Below, in pieces: positions 8,266 to 16,252 of a stretch of DNA of 56,148 nt. The notes below the pieces were generated by a model. The model was not told where the DNA came from. It was given only the letters and a program-made list of their open reading frames with translations, and made no database searches. Location of the stretch: contig JAGVZE010000009.1 in NCBI GenBank assembly GCA_018302815.1, positions 1-56,148 of the forward strand, in the 5' to 3' direction. Source of the stretch: Candidatus Woesearchaeota archaeon. Lineage in GTDB: Archaea; Nanobdellota; Nanobdellia; Woesearchaeales; ARS49. The position numbers and the translations under genes are program-made. Numbering within the stretch: position 1 is the first letter of the stretch; each line of letters begins with the position of its first letter.

Positions 8266-8679
8266 TCAAAGCCCGAGCGAGCCGCCCAGCTCATCCATAT
8301 TATCAGAAACTTCCTTTAGCTCACCAAATGCTTTCTTCAAATCTCTTGAAGACATAACCATCGCCGCCTTGGCGTTTTGAACAACACCGCCCCGCTTGCC
8401 CTTCGTCAGCTCTTCCCAATCACTCGCGGAATCAAGCCAGTTAAGCGTACGAACCATCACGTTCAATTCACGCTTCAAGTCGGTTAGCAAACGCACCTGC
8501 TCAGTCACATCATAAATGGCATTGTTAAGAATACCCTCTATTATTGCACGGCTCATTTTCAACTTATCCGCGCAACCATTCAACACCTTCGAATCAGCAG
8601 GAGTCAAATCTCTATCAGGCGTCAAGACCTTTAACATCCCTTCGAGAACAGATATCGCATCCTGAACAGGTTTCGCCAT
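8266..8679 (-). CDS. Helical protein of unknown function
   Basis: A 137-residue, probably all-helical soluble protein (MAKPVQDAISVLEGMLKVL..., then an amphipathic helix EQVRLLTDLKRELNVMVRTL). I do not recognise a family. The frame is open to 8871, but the upstream part reads through array A4 and the TATA-like box (CTATTTAAG, about 8701-8709, minus strand) points to initiation at the ATG at 8679, probably leaderless. Its stop is 13 bases beyond the edge of array A3. Confidence 0.65.
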   Translation of the reverse strand: MAKPVQDAISVLEGMLKVLTPDRDLTPADSKVLNGCADKLKMSRAIIEGILNNAIYDVTEQVRLLTDLKRELNVMVRTLNWLDSASDWEELTKGKRGGVVQNAKAAMVMSSRDLKKAFGELKEVSDNMDELGGSLGL

Positions 8680-8729
8680 AAGCAAACAATGACCTGCGCG
8701 CTTAAATAGATTTCGTACGTCATCGCAGC

Positions 8730-8812
8730 ACGGCAAGACGGCGGGACGGGAAGACGGATGGACGGTTGACGGCGGGATGGCAAGACGGGAGGACGGATGG
8801 ACGGAAGACGGA
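8730..8812 (+). repeat. GACGG array A4
   Basis: Array of about 10 GACGG-like words between two minus-strand genes (upstream of the 8679 start, downstream of the TumA-like gene). Plus-strand polarity. Confidence 0.85.
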
Positions 8813-8884
8813 CAACAGCAGGGCAAAACTTTTATTAACCGCACGCCAAGAACATTCAGCACTACCAACAAAAGACGTTAAGAC

Positions 8885-9259
8885 TTAAATCGCAATCTCC
8901 ACACTCAATCTATCAAAATCAACACTGGGCTTTGATTTTTTACGCTCGTCCTTGCTTTTCTCCAAAGAAACAAGCCCAAGATTCACCAGAACAGTAATGT
9001 CAGTATTGACGCTCTTCAAATCCCTATCAACAATCTTGGCAAGTTCGTAAATTGACCCGGGAGACTGTCTCTTAATCGCGTGCAGCAACTCCATCCTTTT
9101 CTCAGTAAGGACCTTTCTCAAAGTATCAATATTCTGGAACGACAGCTCTGACTCATTAAAAGATGATTCACCCTTCCTGACTTTCGCCAAGATTTTTGCG
9201 AATTCGTCCAGCACTGTTTTCCGTTCCTTAATTGCAAGTTTAATGTGTTTCACGTTCAT
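8885..9259 (-). CDS. HTH antitoxin, TumA-like (HVO_A0114 type)
   Basis: A 124-residue protein. The C-terminal half has a winged-helix: RMELLHAIKRQSPGSIYELAKIVDRDLKSVNTDITVLVNLGLVSLEK is spread over about residues 57-103 and shows the helix-turn-helix followed by the wing. This is the pattern of the HVO_A0114-type DNA-binding proteins that act as antitoxin partners of TumE-type toxins. The start overlaps the toxin stop by four bases, so the two are translationally coupled. Expected role: neutralise the toxin and repress the shared promoter upstream of the toxin gene. Confidence 0.72.
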   Translation of the reverse strand: MNVKHIKLAIKERKTVLDEFAKILAKVRKGESSFNESELSFQNIDTLRKVLTEKRMELLHAIKRQSPGSIYELAKIVDRDLKSVNTDITVLVNLGLVSLEKSKDERKKSKPSVDFDRLSVEIAI

Positions 9260-9555
9260 CGTATCACGCCTCGCCTGATTCTATCCAATTCTTTGCTAAA
9301 ATCTTCCACTAGTTTCCATTCATCCACAAACGCATAGGGCACAATGCGCTCGCCGACGTGCTTATGATGGTTGCTTATTCCTGTGCCGTGATTCTCGTTG
9401 TCATACCCAATGAGCCGCCTGCCTTTTCGCACGCAAACAAGCGAATACGCCACTCCTTCAGGGCAGCTGCTCGATTTTGGAACTTTCCAAATATGCATCT
9501 CGATAATATCCCCGTTCTCTTCAACATGCTTATGACTGAATATATCTTCACTCAC
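9256..9555 (-). CDS. TumE-type toxin (DUF6516-like)
   Basis: A 99-residue protein carrying the hallmark of the TumE/DUF6516 family: RRLIGYDNENHGTGISNHHKH, i.e. R-x-x-x-Y-D-N-x-H-G ... H-H-K-H, followed by a terminal helix DFSKELDRIRRG. The family is reported to act on RNA and is paired with an HTH antitoxin, present here as the overlapping downstream gene. The start is taken as GTG at 9555 because a strong TATA box (TTTATATATG, about 9579-9590, minus strand) lies about 25 bases upstream; the longer frame to 9678 would run through that promoter. Toxin-first order is noteworthy. Confidence 0.68.
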   Translation of the reverse strand: MSEDIFSHKHVEENGDIIEMHIWKVPKSSSCPEGVAYSLVCVRKGRRLIGYDNENHGTGISNHHKHVGERIVPYAFVDEWKLVEDFSKELDRIRRGVIR

Positions 9556-9614
9556 ATATAAGGTATTGAATACCACATATATAAACATTTCCGTCTCTCT
9601 TAAGCTATCCGAAA

Positions 9615-9624
9615 CACATATAAC
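9615..9624 (+). promoter_or_regulatory. TATA-like box of prepilin peptidase
   Basis: CACATATAAC centred about 27 bases before the ATG at 9647, consistent with a leaderless transcript. It is divergent from the toxin promoter about 30 bases away. Confidence 0.45.
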
Positions 9625-9646
9625 TTGCGCTGAAAATTCCACTCTC

Positions 9647-10504
9647 ATGCTGACAATACTGATTATCACATTCACCATTCTTATTGCCGCAGCCTACACT
9701 GACCTTCGCACGCTTGAAGTTCCTGACTGGCTAAACTACGCAGGAATCGCGACAGGTCTTGGCATACACTTGATAGTATCCACGCAGGAATGGATTTTAT
9801 GGCCGATAATCTCAAGCGCGCTAGGACTTTTGGCAGGATTCCTAATCGCCTGCTTGATGTTCTACACCGGACAATGGGGCGGAGGAGACGCCAAACTTTT
9901 AATGGCGGTCGGCGCCCTGCTTGGCGTAGAAGCGAACAAATTCGCGCTCTCGACAAGCTTCATCATCAACTTGGTATTCGTCGGCGGAGCTTGGGTGCTC
10001 GCATACGCGATATTTCTTGCAGTGAAAAATCGCAAAAAAATGCTCAAAACCTACCGCGCGATAGCGCGCCACACGCCATACAAACGCCTTCGCAAAAGCA
10101 CAATCATTACCACCTTATGTCTTATAATCGCATCATTCATATTCCCGCAAGCGCGCGACCAAATAATTTTGCTCGCAGCGCTATGCTACCTGCTCGGACT
10201 ATTAACACTGTTCATGAAAACAGTAGAACTCGCAGCGCTGCACCAATGGGTAACTCCCGACAAACTCACCGAAGGAGACTGGATAGTACACGCAATACAA
10301 ATAGGAAACACCAAAATAGACCCACCCAGACTTGGACTTGAGAAAAAAGAGCTCAAACAACTGCAAAACTGGCACAACGCCAAAAAAATCAAGCACGTAC
10401 TCGTGCGATACGGAGTTCCGTTCACACCGGCTTTTTTGCTATCATTCATAACAAGCCTCACGCTTGGCAACATAGTACTAGCGGCAATGCCGCTGATATT
10501 CTAA
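9647..10504 (+). CDS. Prepilin/preflagellin peptidase (A24 family)
   Basis: Membrane aspartyl protease that cleaves the class III signal peptides of type IV pilins and archaellins; two candidate substrates are in this window (18081 and 49671-50396). The catalytic Asp residues are visible: TDLRTLEVPDW near residue 17 and the GGGDAKLL (GxGD) motif near residue 80. About six hydrophobic segments are present. At 285 residues it is longer than minimal archaeal FlaK-type enzymes; a soluble insert containing EGDWIVHAIQIGNTKIDPP precedes the last helix. Start at 9647: the upstream frame includes the promoter. The next gene begins two bases after the stop. Confidence 0.85.
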   Translation: MLTILIITFTILIAAAYTDLRTLEVPDWLNYAGIATGLGIHLIVSTQEWILWPIISSALGLLAGFLIACLMFYTGQWGGGDAKLLMAVGALLGVEANKFALSTSFIINLVFVGGAWVLAYAIFLAVKNRKKMLKTYRAIARHTPYKRLRKSTIITTLCLIIASFIFPQARDQIILLAALCYLLGLLTLFMKTVELAALHQWVTPDKLTEGDWIVHAIQIGNTKIDPPRLGLEKKELKQLQNWHNAKKIKHVLVRYGVPFTPAFLLSFITSLTLGNIVLAAMPLIF

Positions 10505-10505
10505 A

Positions 10506-11633
10506 ATGGCAACACCCAAATGCCCCTATTTCGGAACCTGCGGAGGGTGCACGCTGCAAAACCTAAGCAAAGAAGAACAAGCAGGCAAAAAACTCAACGC
10601 GGTCAAACTACTGCTCGAATCACGCGGAATAAATGCACCGACATCTATCGCGAGCGCAAACGAATACGAATACCGCAACAGAATGGATTTTGTATTCTGC
10701 GACGAAGGAGTCGGCCTTCGCGAGCGCGAGAACTGGAACAAACTTGTCCAAATAAAACAATGCGCGATATCCAACACTAAACTGAATAAAATTTTAACTG
10801 AACTTTGGACTTGGAGTTTGCGCGAAAAACCAGACGCGTTCAAACTGAAAAGCAAAGCAGGCACGTTCAAGTACGCAGTCATAAGAGCGCCGCAGAATAC
10901 TCAAGACTCCTGCGTCACAATCATACTCAACAAAAACTCGAGCAAAATTGAGGACGCTAAAAAACTCATACAATTATTCGCCAAAACAACAACCGCTCAC
11001 AGCATCAACATCGGATATGTAGAGGACGCAAACGATGTCAGCGTAAGCGATGAACTCGAGAGTGTAAAAGGCGAAAAAACGTTCACTGAAAAACTTCTTG
11101 ACAAAACTTTCACTTACTCAAGCCAAGCGTTCGCGCAAAACAACACGAGAATGGCAGAAGAAATGATAAAACACGTCCAAATGATAGTGGATAAGGATGA
11201 CAAACCTACTGACCTGCTAATCGACCTATACGGAGGCGCAGGGACGTTTGGCATCTCGCTCGCGCACCTTTTCAAGGAAACGATCGTTATAGACAATAAT
11301 GAAGAAAATATCAAAAGTGCTTTGCACAATATAAAACTGAACAAAGTGAAAGCAGACGCCCGATTCGCAGACGCGAAAGCTCTGAGCGAGTACAAAGAAC
11401 GAAACTACACCCTGATAGTGGACCCTCCGAGAGCAGGAATGCATCCATCGGTTCTTCGTGAAATAGTGCGCCAGCTGCCCAAAGAAATCGTTTATATCTC
11501 CTGCAATCCTTTGAAAATGGCAGAAGAACTCGCAATACTCAAAAACCAATACTTGATAGAGTCTGTGAAACTTTTCGATTTATTCCCGCAGACAGAACAC
11601 GTTGAAGCAATCGCTCACTTGCGCCTCGCGTAA
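10506..11633 (+). CDS. RNA (uracil-5-)-methyltransferase, TrmA/RlmD type
   Basis: SAM-dependent enzyme making 5-methyluridine in rRNA or tRNA. A four-Cys iron-sulfur site is suggested by CPYFGTCGGC at the N-terminus and a later Cys in QIKQCAIS. Motifs of the catalytic domain: SSQAFAQNN (Gln recognition), DLYGGAGTFGI (SAM), VDPPRAGMHP, and ISCNP with the catalytic Cys, plus the terminal E in TEHVEA. At 375 residues it lacks the N-terminal TRAM domain of bacterial RlmD. Substrate (23S rRNA or tRNA U54) cannot be told from sequence. It is in an operon with the prepilin peptidase and overlaps the convergent CYTH gene by 19 bases. Confidence 0.88.
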   Translation: MATPKCPYFGTCGGCTLQNLSKEEQAGKKLNAVKLLLESRGINAPTSIASANEYEYRNRMDFVFCDEGVGLRERENWNKLVQIKQCAISNTKLNKILTELWTWSLREKPDAFKLKSKAGTFKYAVIRAPQNTQDSCVTIILNKNSSKIEDAKKLIQLFAKTTTAHSINIGYVEDANDVSVSDELESVKGEKTFTEKLLDKTFTYSSQAFAQNNTRMAEEMIKHVQMIVDKDDKPTDLLIDLYGGAGTFGISLAHLFKETIVIDNNEENIKSALHNIKLNKVKADARFADAKALSEYKERNYTLIVDPPRAGMHPSVLREIVRQLPKEIVYISCNPLKMAEELAILKNQYLIESVKLFDLFPQTEHVEAIAHLRLA

Positions 11634-12154
11634 TAATCAATCACGTCCCTACCCGACCAAGACTTCGCGTTCTCCATCGACAATCCTATCAGTGAGACCG
11701 CTTCCTCGAGCGATTTGATATTACTCGCCTCGACCTCAAGAAAAGTCGGAATGTTCGGCATCGTATCGAACTCGTACAAGAAATTCTTCACCTGATACGA
11801 CACTCGGTATTTCTGCTGCCTTCGCTTCTCCTGAAAGCCAAGATGCCTTAGCAGCGAATGCATCGTATCATAATCGCTGACCTTAACTTCAGTCTCATCA
11901 GCTATCTTCGCTTTGCCTTTCTCCTTGTCCTTCTTGTAAGTAAGCTCCACAATATCGCCTTTCACCGCATCGCGCTTTTTGCGAAGACGCAGCTGCTCTG
12001 AAGAACTGATAAGACCTAACGGATGCTCGAAATAAACAGCGAAAACTTCGCCCTCAAAAATCTTCTTCGCTCCACTCGCCAAAAGCTTGCGCGTAAGAGA
12101 CCCGACATCCACCTCTAAAAACTTCACCTCGACTTCCTGCATAGAATCAGACAT
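11615..12154 (-). CDS. CYTH-domain protein (class IV cyclase/thiamine triphosphatase-like)
   Basis: A 179-residue single CYTH domain. The signature E-x-E-x-K is seen as QEVEVKFLEV at residues 6-15. Further charged strands (EQLRLRKKR, VELTYKKDK, EVKVSDYDTM, KYRVSYQ, FLEVEA) line the triphosphate tunnel. Archaeal relatives are annotated as class IV adenylate cyclase or triphosphatases; activity is unproven. GGAGGTG lies 4-6 bases before the ATG at 12154. The upstream gene (12166-12561) ends 11 bases before it, so the pair forms an operon. Confidence 0.85.
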   Translation of the reverse strand: MSDSMQEVEVKFLEVDVGSLTRKLLASGAKKIFEGEVFAVYFEHPLGLISSSEQLRLRKKRDAVKGDIVELTYKKDKEKGKAKIADETEVKVSDYDTMHSLLRHLGFQEKRRQQKYRVSYQVKNFLYEFDTMPNIPTFLEVEASNIKSLEEAVSLIGLSMENAKSWSGRDVIDYYARRK

Positions 12155-12165
12155 CGCGCACCTCC

Positions 12166-12561
12166 TTATTTAACATTTGCATACCCATAGTATGAAGTCT
12201 CTGCCTTTAGCTCGTGAACTCTTGGATCAGTCAAGCAGTCGTCAGGAACCCTGAATAACTGGAACGCGAAAACATCCTCAAACGGAGCTCCGTCATACGC
12301 TCTTCCATGAACGTCAGTCACTACTCTTAACGCAGAATACGCATTCGGCTTTGGCTCTGCCGATTTCACAGCCACATTCGCGACAGCGATAAGCATATTG
12401 TGCAAAGCCATTGACGTCATGCCATCTGCATAAACCGACAAAAGATCGCTTGCGAGAATAGGGCAAATGATTCGCCTTCCAGTCGCTGCGACCTCATACA
12501 TTTTTTGCTCCGCGCTCCAAACCAATTTCACCAAACAATCAACTTTTTTTGATTCATCCAT
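12166..12561 (-). CDS. Conserved-looking protein of unknown function
   Basis: A 131-residue soluble protein, no recognised family (MDESKKVDCLVKLVWSAEQK... with the hydrophobic segment MALHNMLIAVANVAVKSAEP). The ATG at 12561 is preceded by GGTGAT; GTG codons at 12570-12573 are part of that site. It is the first gene of an operon with the CYTH protein, and shares a 146-base divergent promoter region with the TrmB-like regulator. Confidence 0.6.
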   Translation of the reverse strand: MDESKKVDCLVKLVWSAEQKMYEVAATGRRIICPILASDLLSVYADGMTSMALHNMLIAVANVAVKSAEPKPNAYSALRVVTDVHGRAYDGAPFEDVFAFQLFRVPDDCLTDPRVHELKAETSYYGYANVK

Positions 12562-12621
12562 AGGTATCACCACTGTTTTAGCTGATGCACACCTTTAAAT
12601 CTATTACTGCACTGCAAAATG

Positions 12622-12632
12622 CAACAGTGTTG
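12622..12632. promoter_or_regulatory. Perfect palindrome in a divergent promoter
   Basis: CAACA-G-TGTTG is a perfect inverted repeat; ACTGCAAMA-like words flank it (12607) and GCAACACT recurs at 12677-12684. It lies between the 12561 gene and the wHTH regulator and could be its operator. Confidence 0.35.
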
Positions 12633-12706
12633 TATTCTTCCTCGATAAAATCACAATGGCAAGAAATAAATAGAACTGCAACACTCGGCAAAACAGGTGA
12701 TGAACG

Positions 12707-13558
12707 ATGATGACTAAAGAGGTCGAGAAAAAAATACTCCAATACATCCACGCACAACCGCGCGCGGTGCAGGAAATCGCAAAACACATCAACAAAAACT
12801 GGCGAACAGCAGACAGCTACGTGCAAAAAATAGTCGATGAAAGCGGACAACTCGCCGTGCGAACATTCCGCGGAGGAACAAGAGGAGCGCTCAAAATAGT
12901 CTACTGGAACAACAAAGACTCGGTCAACGCAAGCGAATTCCAAGAACGACTCTTCAAACGAATAGAAATCGGACGACGAAAAAGAGACTTCTCACCGCTC
13001 GACATCTACAACTATGTCGCTGAGAACAAACGAAGCGCGAGGAGCGGCAGCTATACCGTCGGCAACGAACTATTCAACCAAAACCTCTCAAGCTTCCTTA
13101 AAAGCGCAAAAGAACGACTGCTCGTATTCAGCGGAAACTGCAGTTTTGTAAATTTACAAGAAAACGGCAAATCAATGCTCGATGTCTTGACCGAACTCGC
13201 CGAAAAAGGCACCGACATAAAAGTTTTGACAAGAGTCGACTTCGCTTCGCTAGGAAACCTGCAAAAACTACTAAGCATAAACTTCGCTCTTGGCAAGGAA
13301 GCCATCGAAGTTCGCCACTGCGAACAACCGCTGCGCGGATTCCTTGTTGATGAAAACGCCTTGCGCCTAAAAGAAGAAGTAAACCCCGACGAATACAAAC
13401 AAGGAGAACTACCAGAAGACATCCGAGTGATTTTGTACGACATACGAGATTCTGACTGGGTCAAATGGACAAAAGACGTTTTTTACAATTTATTCAGAAC
13501 AAGCATCGCAGGCGAAAAACGAGTAAAGGATTTGAAAAGCATACGACGAAACGCGTGA
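12707..13558 (+). CDS. TrmB-like transcriptional regulator (wHTH + PLD-like sensor)
   Basis: A 283-residue protein. Residues 1-60 form a winged helix (EVEKKILQYIHAQPRAVQEI..., NWRTADSYVQKI). A C-terminal region, from about residue 130, has a PLD-like fold as in TrmB/sugar-responsive archaeal regulators: RLLVFSGNCSF, then VRHCEQPLRGFLVDENALRL, resembling the H-x5-P-x-R-G-x-x-x-D segment of TrmB effectors. The catalytic HKD is not intact, so a sensor is likelier than an enzyme. GGTGAT precedes ATG 12707 (12710 is also possible). Likely controls the divergent operon. Confidence 0.72.
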   Translation: MMTKEVEKKILQYIHAQPRAVQEIAKHINKNWRTADSYVQKIVDESGQLAVRTFRGGTRGALKIVYWNNKDSVNASEFQERLFKRIEIGRRKRDFSPLDIYNYVAENKRSARSGSYTVGNELFNQNLSSFLKSAKERLLVFSGNCSFVNLQENGKSMLDVLTELAEKGTDIKVLTRVDFASLGNLQKLLSINFALGKEAIEVRHCEQPLRGFLVDENALRLKEEVNPDEYKQGELPEDIRVILYDIRDSDWVKWTKDVFYNLFRTSIAGEKRVKDLKSIRRNA

Positions 13559-13800
13559 CGGCACGTACGGCAAACGGGAGGACGGCGAGACGGATGGACG
13601 GCATGACGGTAGGACGGAAGACGGCGGGACGGCATAACGGTAGGACGGAAGGAAGGCAGGACGGAAGACGGCAAGCACGAAGAACAGCAGGAGGTAGGAT
13701 GTGGGAAGAAGGTAGGACGGCTGTAGGAAGGCTGACGGTAGGACGGACGACGGCGGGAAGTTGGAGGTAGGACGCTGGAGGACGATTGACTGCCAGACTT
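13556..13800 (+). repeat. GACGG array A5 (longest), part of a segmental duplication
   Basis: About 240 bases of GACGG/GGACGG/GTAGGACG words, between convergent genes. It ends in GACTGCCAGACTT (13788-13800). Within it a stretch around 13597-13720 (ATGGACGGCATGACGG..., ACGAAGAACAGCAGGAGG, GATGTGGGAAGAAGG) recurs almost base for base in array A15, so the array was copied together with the gene next to it. Confidence 0.9.
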
Positions 13801-13826
13801 GGATATAACCTTGTCCAATTTTGGCG

Positions 13827-14004
13827 GGCGCTCCGCGCCGACTATTGAACTCTAGACTCGCCTCGCGGCAATCCAAGATTTCCGAGAATCACGAAAATAC
13901 AGCGTATTTTCGGGAACTCGACAAGCTTTGCTTGTCACGTCTCAAAAAGCTCTGCTTTTTGCGTCTACGCGCCGATTACTAAAAGAGTGGCTCGCCCTTC
14001 GGGC
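13827..14004. other. Train of perfect short hairpins with 3-base loops
   Basis: Five perfect stems, each with exactly three loop bases: GGCGC-TCC-GCGCC (13827-13839), CGAAAATAC-AGC-GTATTTTCG (13892-13912), GACAAGC-TTT-GCTTGTC (13920-13936), CAAAAAGC-TCT-GCTTTTTG (13943-13961), GCCC-TTC-GGGC (13994-14004). They lie just downstream of the stop of the minus-strand MDD gene. They could terminate or stabilise its transcript, or act at DNA level. Confidence 0.7.
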
Positions 14005-14011
14005 TCGCAAT

Positions 14012-14803
14012 TTATAATGGGCATACCCGAGCGAAACGGGCGCTGTTGCCGAGAACCCTGCCGCCACCACAACCGCAGCCGTAACGAACATCGTTGGCGC
14101 ACAACGGCCGCAACTGATCCTGTTTAGGAAGAACCCACCTTCCCTGATCATCTTGATGAGGAACAGTCCAAAACGCCATGGCCGCACCACCTTGAACCTG
14201 TCCAAAAACAATATTAGAATACCGCCTCAACAAATTCCTATCACCCTCGACCGCCGCAAGCCAACCCTTATGCTTCAAAACCTGATCAGGAGTCAACGGC
14301 TGATTATACACATCATCTCTATCCTGAACATCAAGCTCAACAAAACTTACAAAATCATCATAATTCACAGGCAAAAAATCACCCCTAAAAGAAGCAGGAA
14401 CATCATTGAGCAAAGCATCACTACACGGAACAACAACACGAAACTTAGTCGTTCCTTTCTGATACACGATCGCACTGCTCGTATCAAGCCACGACTCCCA
14501 TAAACTCGCAGCGCCCTCACGCTCAAACTGTTCTATTCTCGCCTGAACAGTCTCCTTAAACGTCAAAGGACGAGCAACTCCTCCCGCAAAAGGATGCAAA
14601 CCATCATCACTTGCGCACAAACCACGCAACGCAACCAACGCCTCACCATACCTTGCATTCCCAGAACCAACCGCCCATTGATGAGGCAAACCCAAATCCA
14701 AAACCGCACCCTCACCCGCCTTCTTCAACTCACCACGCCAACGCAAAACATCACTCCACACACTACTCGTCCTTGCCAAACGCTCCAACGCGCAAACGAT
14801 CAT
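14012..14803 (-). CDS. MDD-family protein, copy 1, start probably shifted
   Basis: A 263-residue protein of a family seen four times in this window and not recognised elsewhere. Shared features: an N-terminal helix of type LERLAR, a mid block with [DN]-x-x-x-F-x-x-V-E-L-D-V, and a C-terminal block W-[TV]-x5-D...W...PLCA-[ND]-D followed by a short Gly/Cys-rich segment (YGCGCGGG). Relative to the copy at 51482, it has lost two bases in the N-terminal codons, so the ATG used by the family (14807, MDDRLR...) is out of frame here; the overlapping ATG at 14803 (ATGGATG) is in frame and rescues the reading frame. A TATA-like box (GTTTAATAAC) lies about 25-30 bases upstream. Function unknown. Confidence 0.6.
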   Translation of the reverse strand: MIVCALERLARTSSVWSDVLRWRGELKKAGEGAVLDLGLPHQWAVGSGNARYGEALVALRGLCASDDGLHPFAGGVARPLTFKETVQARIEQFEREGAASLWESWLDTSSAIVYQKGTTKFRVVVPCSDALLNDVPASFRGDFLPVNYDDFVSFVELDVQDRDDVYNQPLTPDQVLKHKGWLAAVEGDRNLLRRYSNIVFGQVQGGAAMAFWTVPHQDDQGRWVLPKQDQLRPLCANDVRYGCGCGGGRVLGNSARFARVCPL

Positions 14804-14907
14804 CCATAAAATAAACAAAACAGAACACGTTATTAAACATACTGCTCTGAAATTCAAACAGCCATCAAAGCGCAGAATTTATAAGCATCTAAACCGTAAT
14901 CAAAATA

Positions 14908-15012
14908 ATGGTGCTAGAATCCGAATTCATCGTCATGATAGGACTACTCACCATGTTCTCAGTCGTCGCCATAATATTGAAGACTCTAAGGGCGAGAATA
15001 TTTGACATATGA
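14908..15012 (+). CDS. 34-residue single-helix membrane peptide
   Basis: A small ORF: MVLESEFIVMIGLLTMFSVV followed by AIILKTLRARIFDI. One hydrophobic segment then a basic tail. A TATA-like box (TTTATAAG, about 14879) precedes the ATG at 14908 by about 27 bases, and the stop overlaps the start of the next membrane ORF (ATATGA), so the two are coupled. Unknown role. Confidence 0.5.
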   Translation: MVLESEFIVMIGLLTMFSVVAIILKTLRARIFDI

Positions 15013-15206
15013 ACATCCTTAGAACCATCGCAATTGGCACAGCAGTCATCCTCACACTGCTCGCATTCTACCTCAATGAAACAATGCTCTCAGAAATACC
15101 AATCACTAATCCCTACCTTCGCCTTTTGGCGATAATCTCGCTCATCTGGATAACAGCGATAGAATTAGAACCCTTCGTGATGTTCGCTAAAAAGATAAAC
15201 TCTTAA
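15009..15206 (+). CDS. 65-residue membrane protein
   Basis: Two hydrophobic helices (about 5-22 and 37-57, LLAIISLIWITAIELEPFVMF) with short polar ends. Its ATG overlaps the stop of the preceding 34-residue ORF. Both are likely parts of one membrane unit; no family recognised. Confidence 0.6.
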   Translation: MNILRTIAIGTAVILTLLAFYLNETMLSEIPITNPYLRLLAIISLIWITAIELEPFVMFAKKINS

Positions 15207-15220
15207 AACTTCAAACGTGA

Positions 15221-15838
15221 TTAAGATAATAACCGCTTTGAACTTGATAATCGGACTTTCTCACCAATCTTTCGCCTCAGCTGCGCATTGCTATCGATGA
15301 AGCCAAGAATGCGCGCCTTTGTCTCTTCAACTGTTGATGAGCGATAATTCCTGCCAATGCGCGCCGCGACATCATCGGGCATGCTCCTAACTAACTGCGC
15401 ATCCTTCGCGTAGAAATCAGTCCACCACTCGCAATACTGCTCAAGCTTTCCTCTGGACTGCGCCAAACTCAATTCCTTAAGCGTTGCCAACCTATGAGCC
15501 GTACGAATCATTTTATCAGCAGGCAAAGACCTATCAAAATACTCATACAATCTCAAGTTGAAACCCGACTTGTTAACGACATAATCCTCCCACATCTCAT
15601 GAACGAGCATGAAGCCAATGAAATCAGTATCAGGAACTTCATCGCAAATCACTATCTCGTGCGCGATCGTATTTACAAAAGCAGGAGACCTGATGCCATA
15701 CGCGCGCACAACCGGCGCGTACAAATAATCAAACTCCTCGCGCCCGACTATCTTCGCAGACGCTTCGAGCGTCCTAAAATACCGAGAACGATATTGAGCG
15801 AACGATTCGCCATCCTGCTTAACTGTCCACTCACTCAT
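15221..15838 (-). CDS. Unrecognised 205-residue protein
   Basis: Soluble, mixed helical protein. Notable segments: NTIAHEIVICDEVP and FIGFMLVHEMWEDYVV, which superficially recall metal-binding helices (H-E residues), but no complete HExxH is present, so no protease call is made. A TATA-like box (ATTTATAAAC, about 15856-15866, minus strand) precedes the ATG by about 25 bases. Convergent with the membrane-peptide pair. Confidence 0.6.
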   Translation of the reverse strand: MSEWTVKQDGESFAQYRSRYFRTLEASAKIVGREEFDYLYAPVVRAYGIRSPAFVNTIAHEIVICDEVPDTDFIGFMLVHEMWEDYVVNKSGFNLRLYEYFDRSLPADKMIRTAHRLATLKELSLAQSRGKLEQYCEWWTDFYAKDAQLVRSMPDDVAARIGRNYRSSTVEETKARILGFIDSNAQLRRKIGEKVRLSSSKRLLS

Positions 15839-15932
15839 AAACGAAAACGCAAAAGGGCAGTTTATAAATCATTCGCTCAAAAAACGAGACACCTCGAAAA
15901 CATTAAATACTCCCCATCTGCCCGCAAAAAGC

Positions 15933-16250
15933 ATGAGCTTAGACAAACTGACATTCCAAGCAGGGGATTTCACACTCGAAATGGGAACACAACTATCCTA
16001 TCACGGACCAAACGGACTTCGAGTCGAGCCTGCACTCCCAATCGACATCGTGAAAAACCAACGCAAAACATCAACCCAATTCGCTTACGATTCATCCAAA
16101 GGAACCTTCGTCAGACCAGAAGAAAACCGGGATTTGACAGCATACACTCCTAACGAACGCACAAGAATCGTATTGCTCTTAGCAGAAGCCGCAGAAACTT
16201 ATGCACTTTTGCACAGAAGCGGAATGGTCCAAACATCAATCTTGAAGTGA
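15933..16250 (+). CDS. Unrecognised 105-residue protein
   Basis: Begins MSLDKLTFQAGDFTLEMGTQ and ends with a helical segment RTRIVLLLAEAAETYALLHR. A TATA-like CATTAAATACT (about 15899) lies about 28 bases before the ATG, so transcription is likely leaderless. Its stop is two bases from that of the convergent HIT gene. No family recognised. Confidence 0.55.
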   Translation: MSLDKLTFQAGDFTLEMGTQLSYHGPNGLRVEPALPIDIVKNQRKTSTQFAYDSSKGTFVRPEENRDLTAYTPNERTRIVLLLAEAAETYALLHRSGMVQTSILK

Positions 16251-16252
16251 AT

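Larger units (their letters stand above)
13590..14860. repeat. Segmental duplication, copy 1
   Basis: About 1.2 kb comprising array A5, the hairpin cluster and an MDD-family gene. It matches 50520-51515, which holds array A15, a hairpin cluster and a pseudogene copy, with many short indels in the non-coding part and high identity in the gene (for example the stretch around 14190-14360 and 50945-51110). Copies have the same orientation and are 36.6 kb apart. Confidence 0.8.

Noticed and set aside
13490-13876. Long Pro/Ser/Arg-rich ORFs across the GACGG arrays (several in all array regions)
   Set aside because: The peptides (for example RPSSVLPSSRLPS) are translations of the direct repeats in one frame. 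They extend N-termini of neighbours or stand alone, without ribosome sites, and vary with the repeat. They are not genes.
13942-14211. Second long frame at the end of the MDD gene (CAPTMFVTAAVVVAAGF)
   Set aside because: It is conserved in both copies only because the DNA is duplicated; the main frame matches the tandem MDD relatives at their C-termini and is preferred.
15221-15838. Zinc metalloprotease reading of the HEMWEDY segment
   Set aside because: The true HExxH is absent (H-E-M-W-E), so no metalloprotease function can be claimed.
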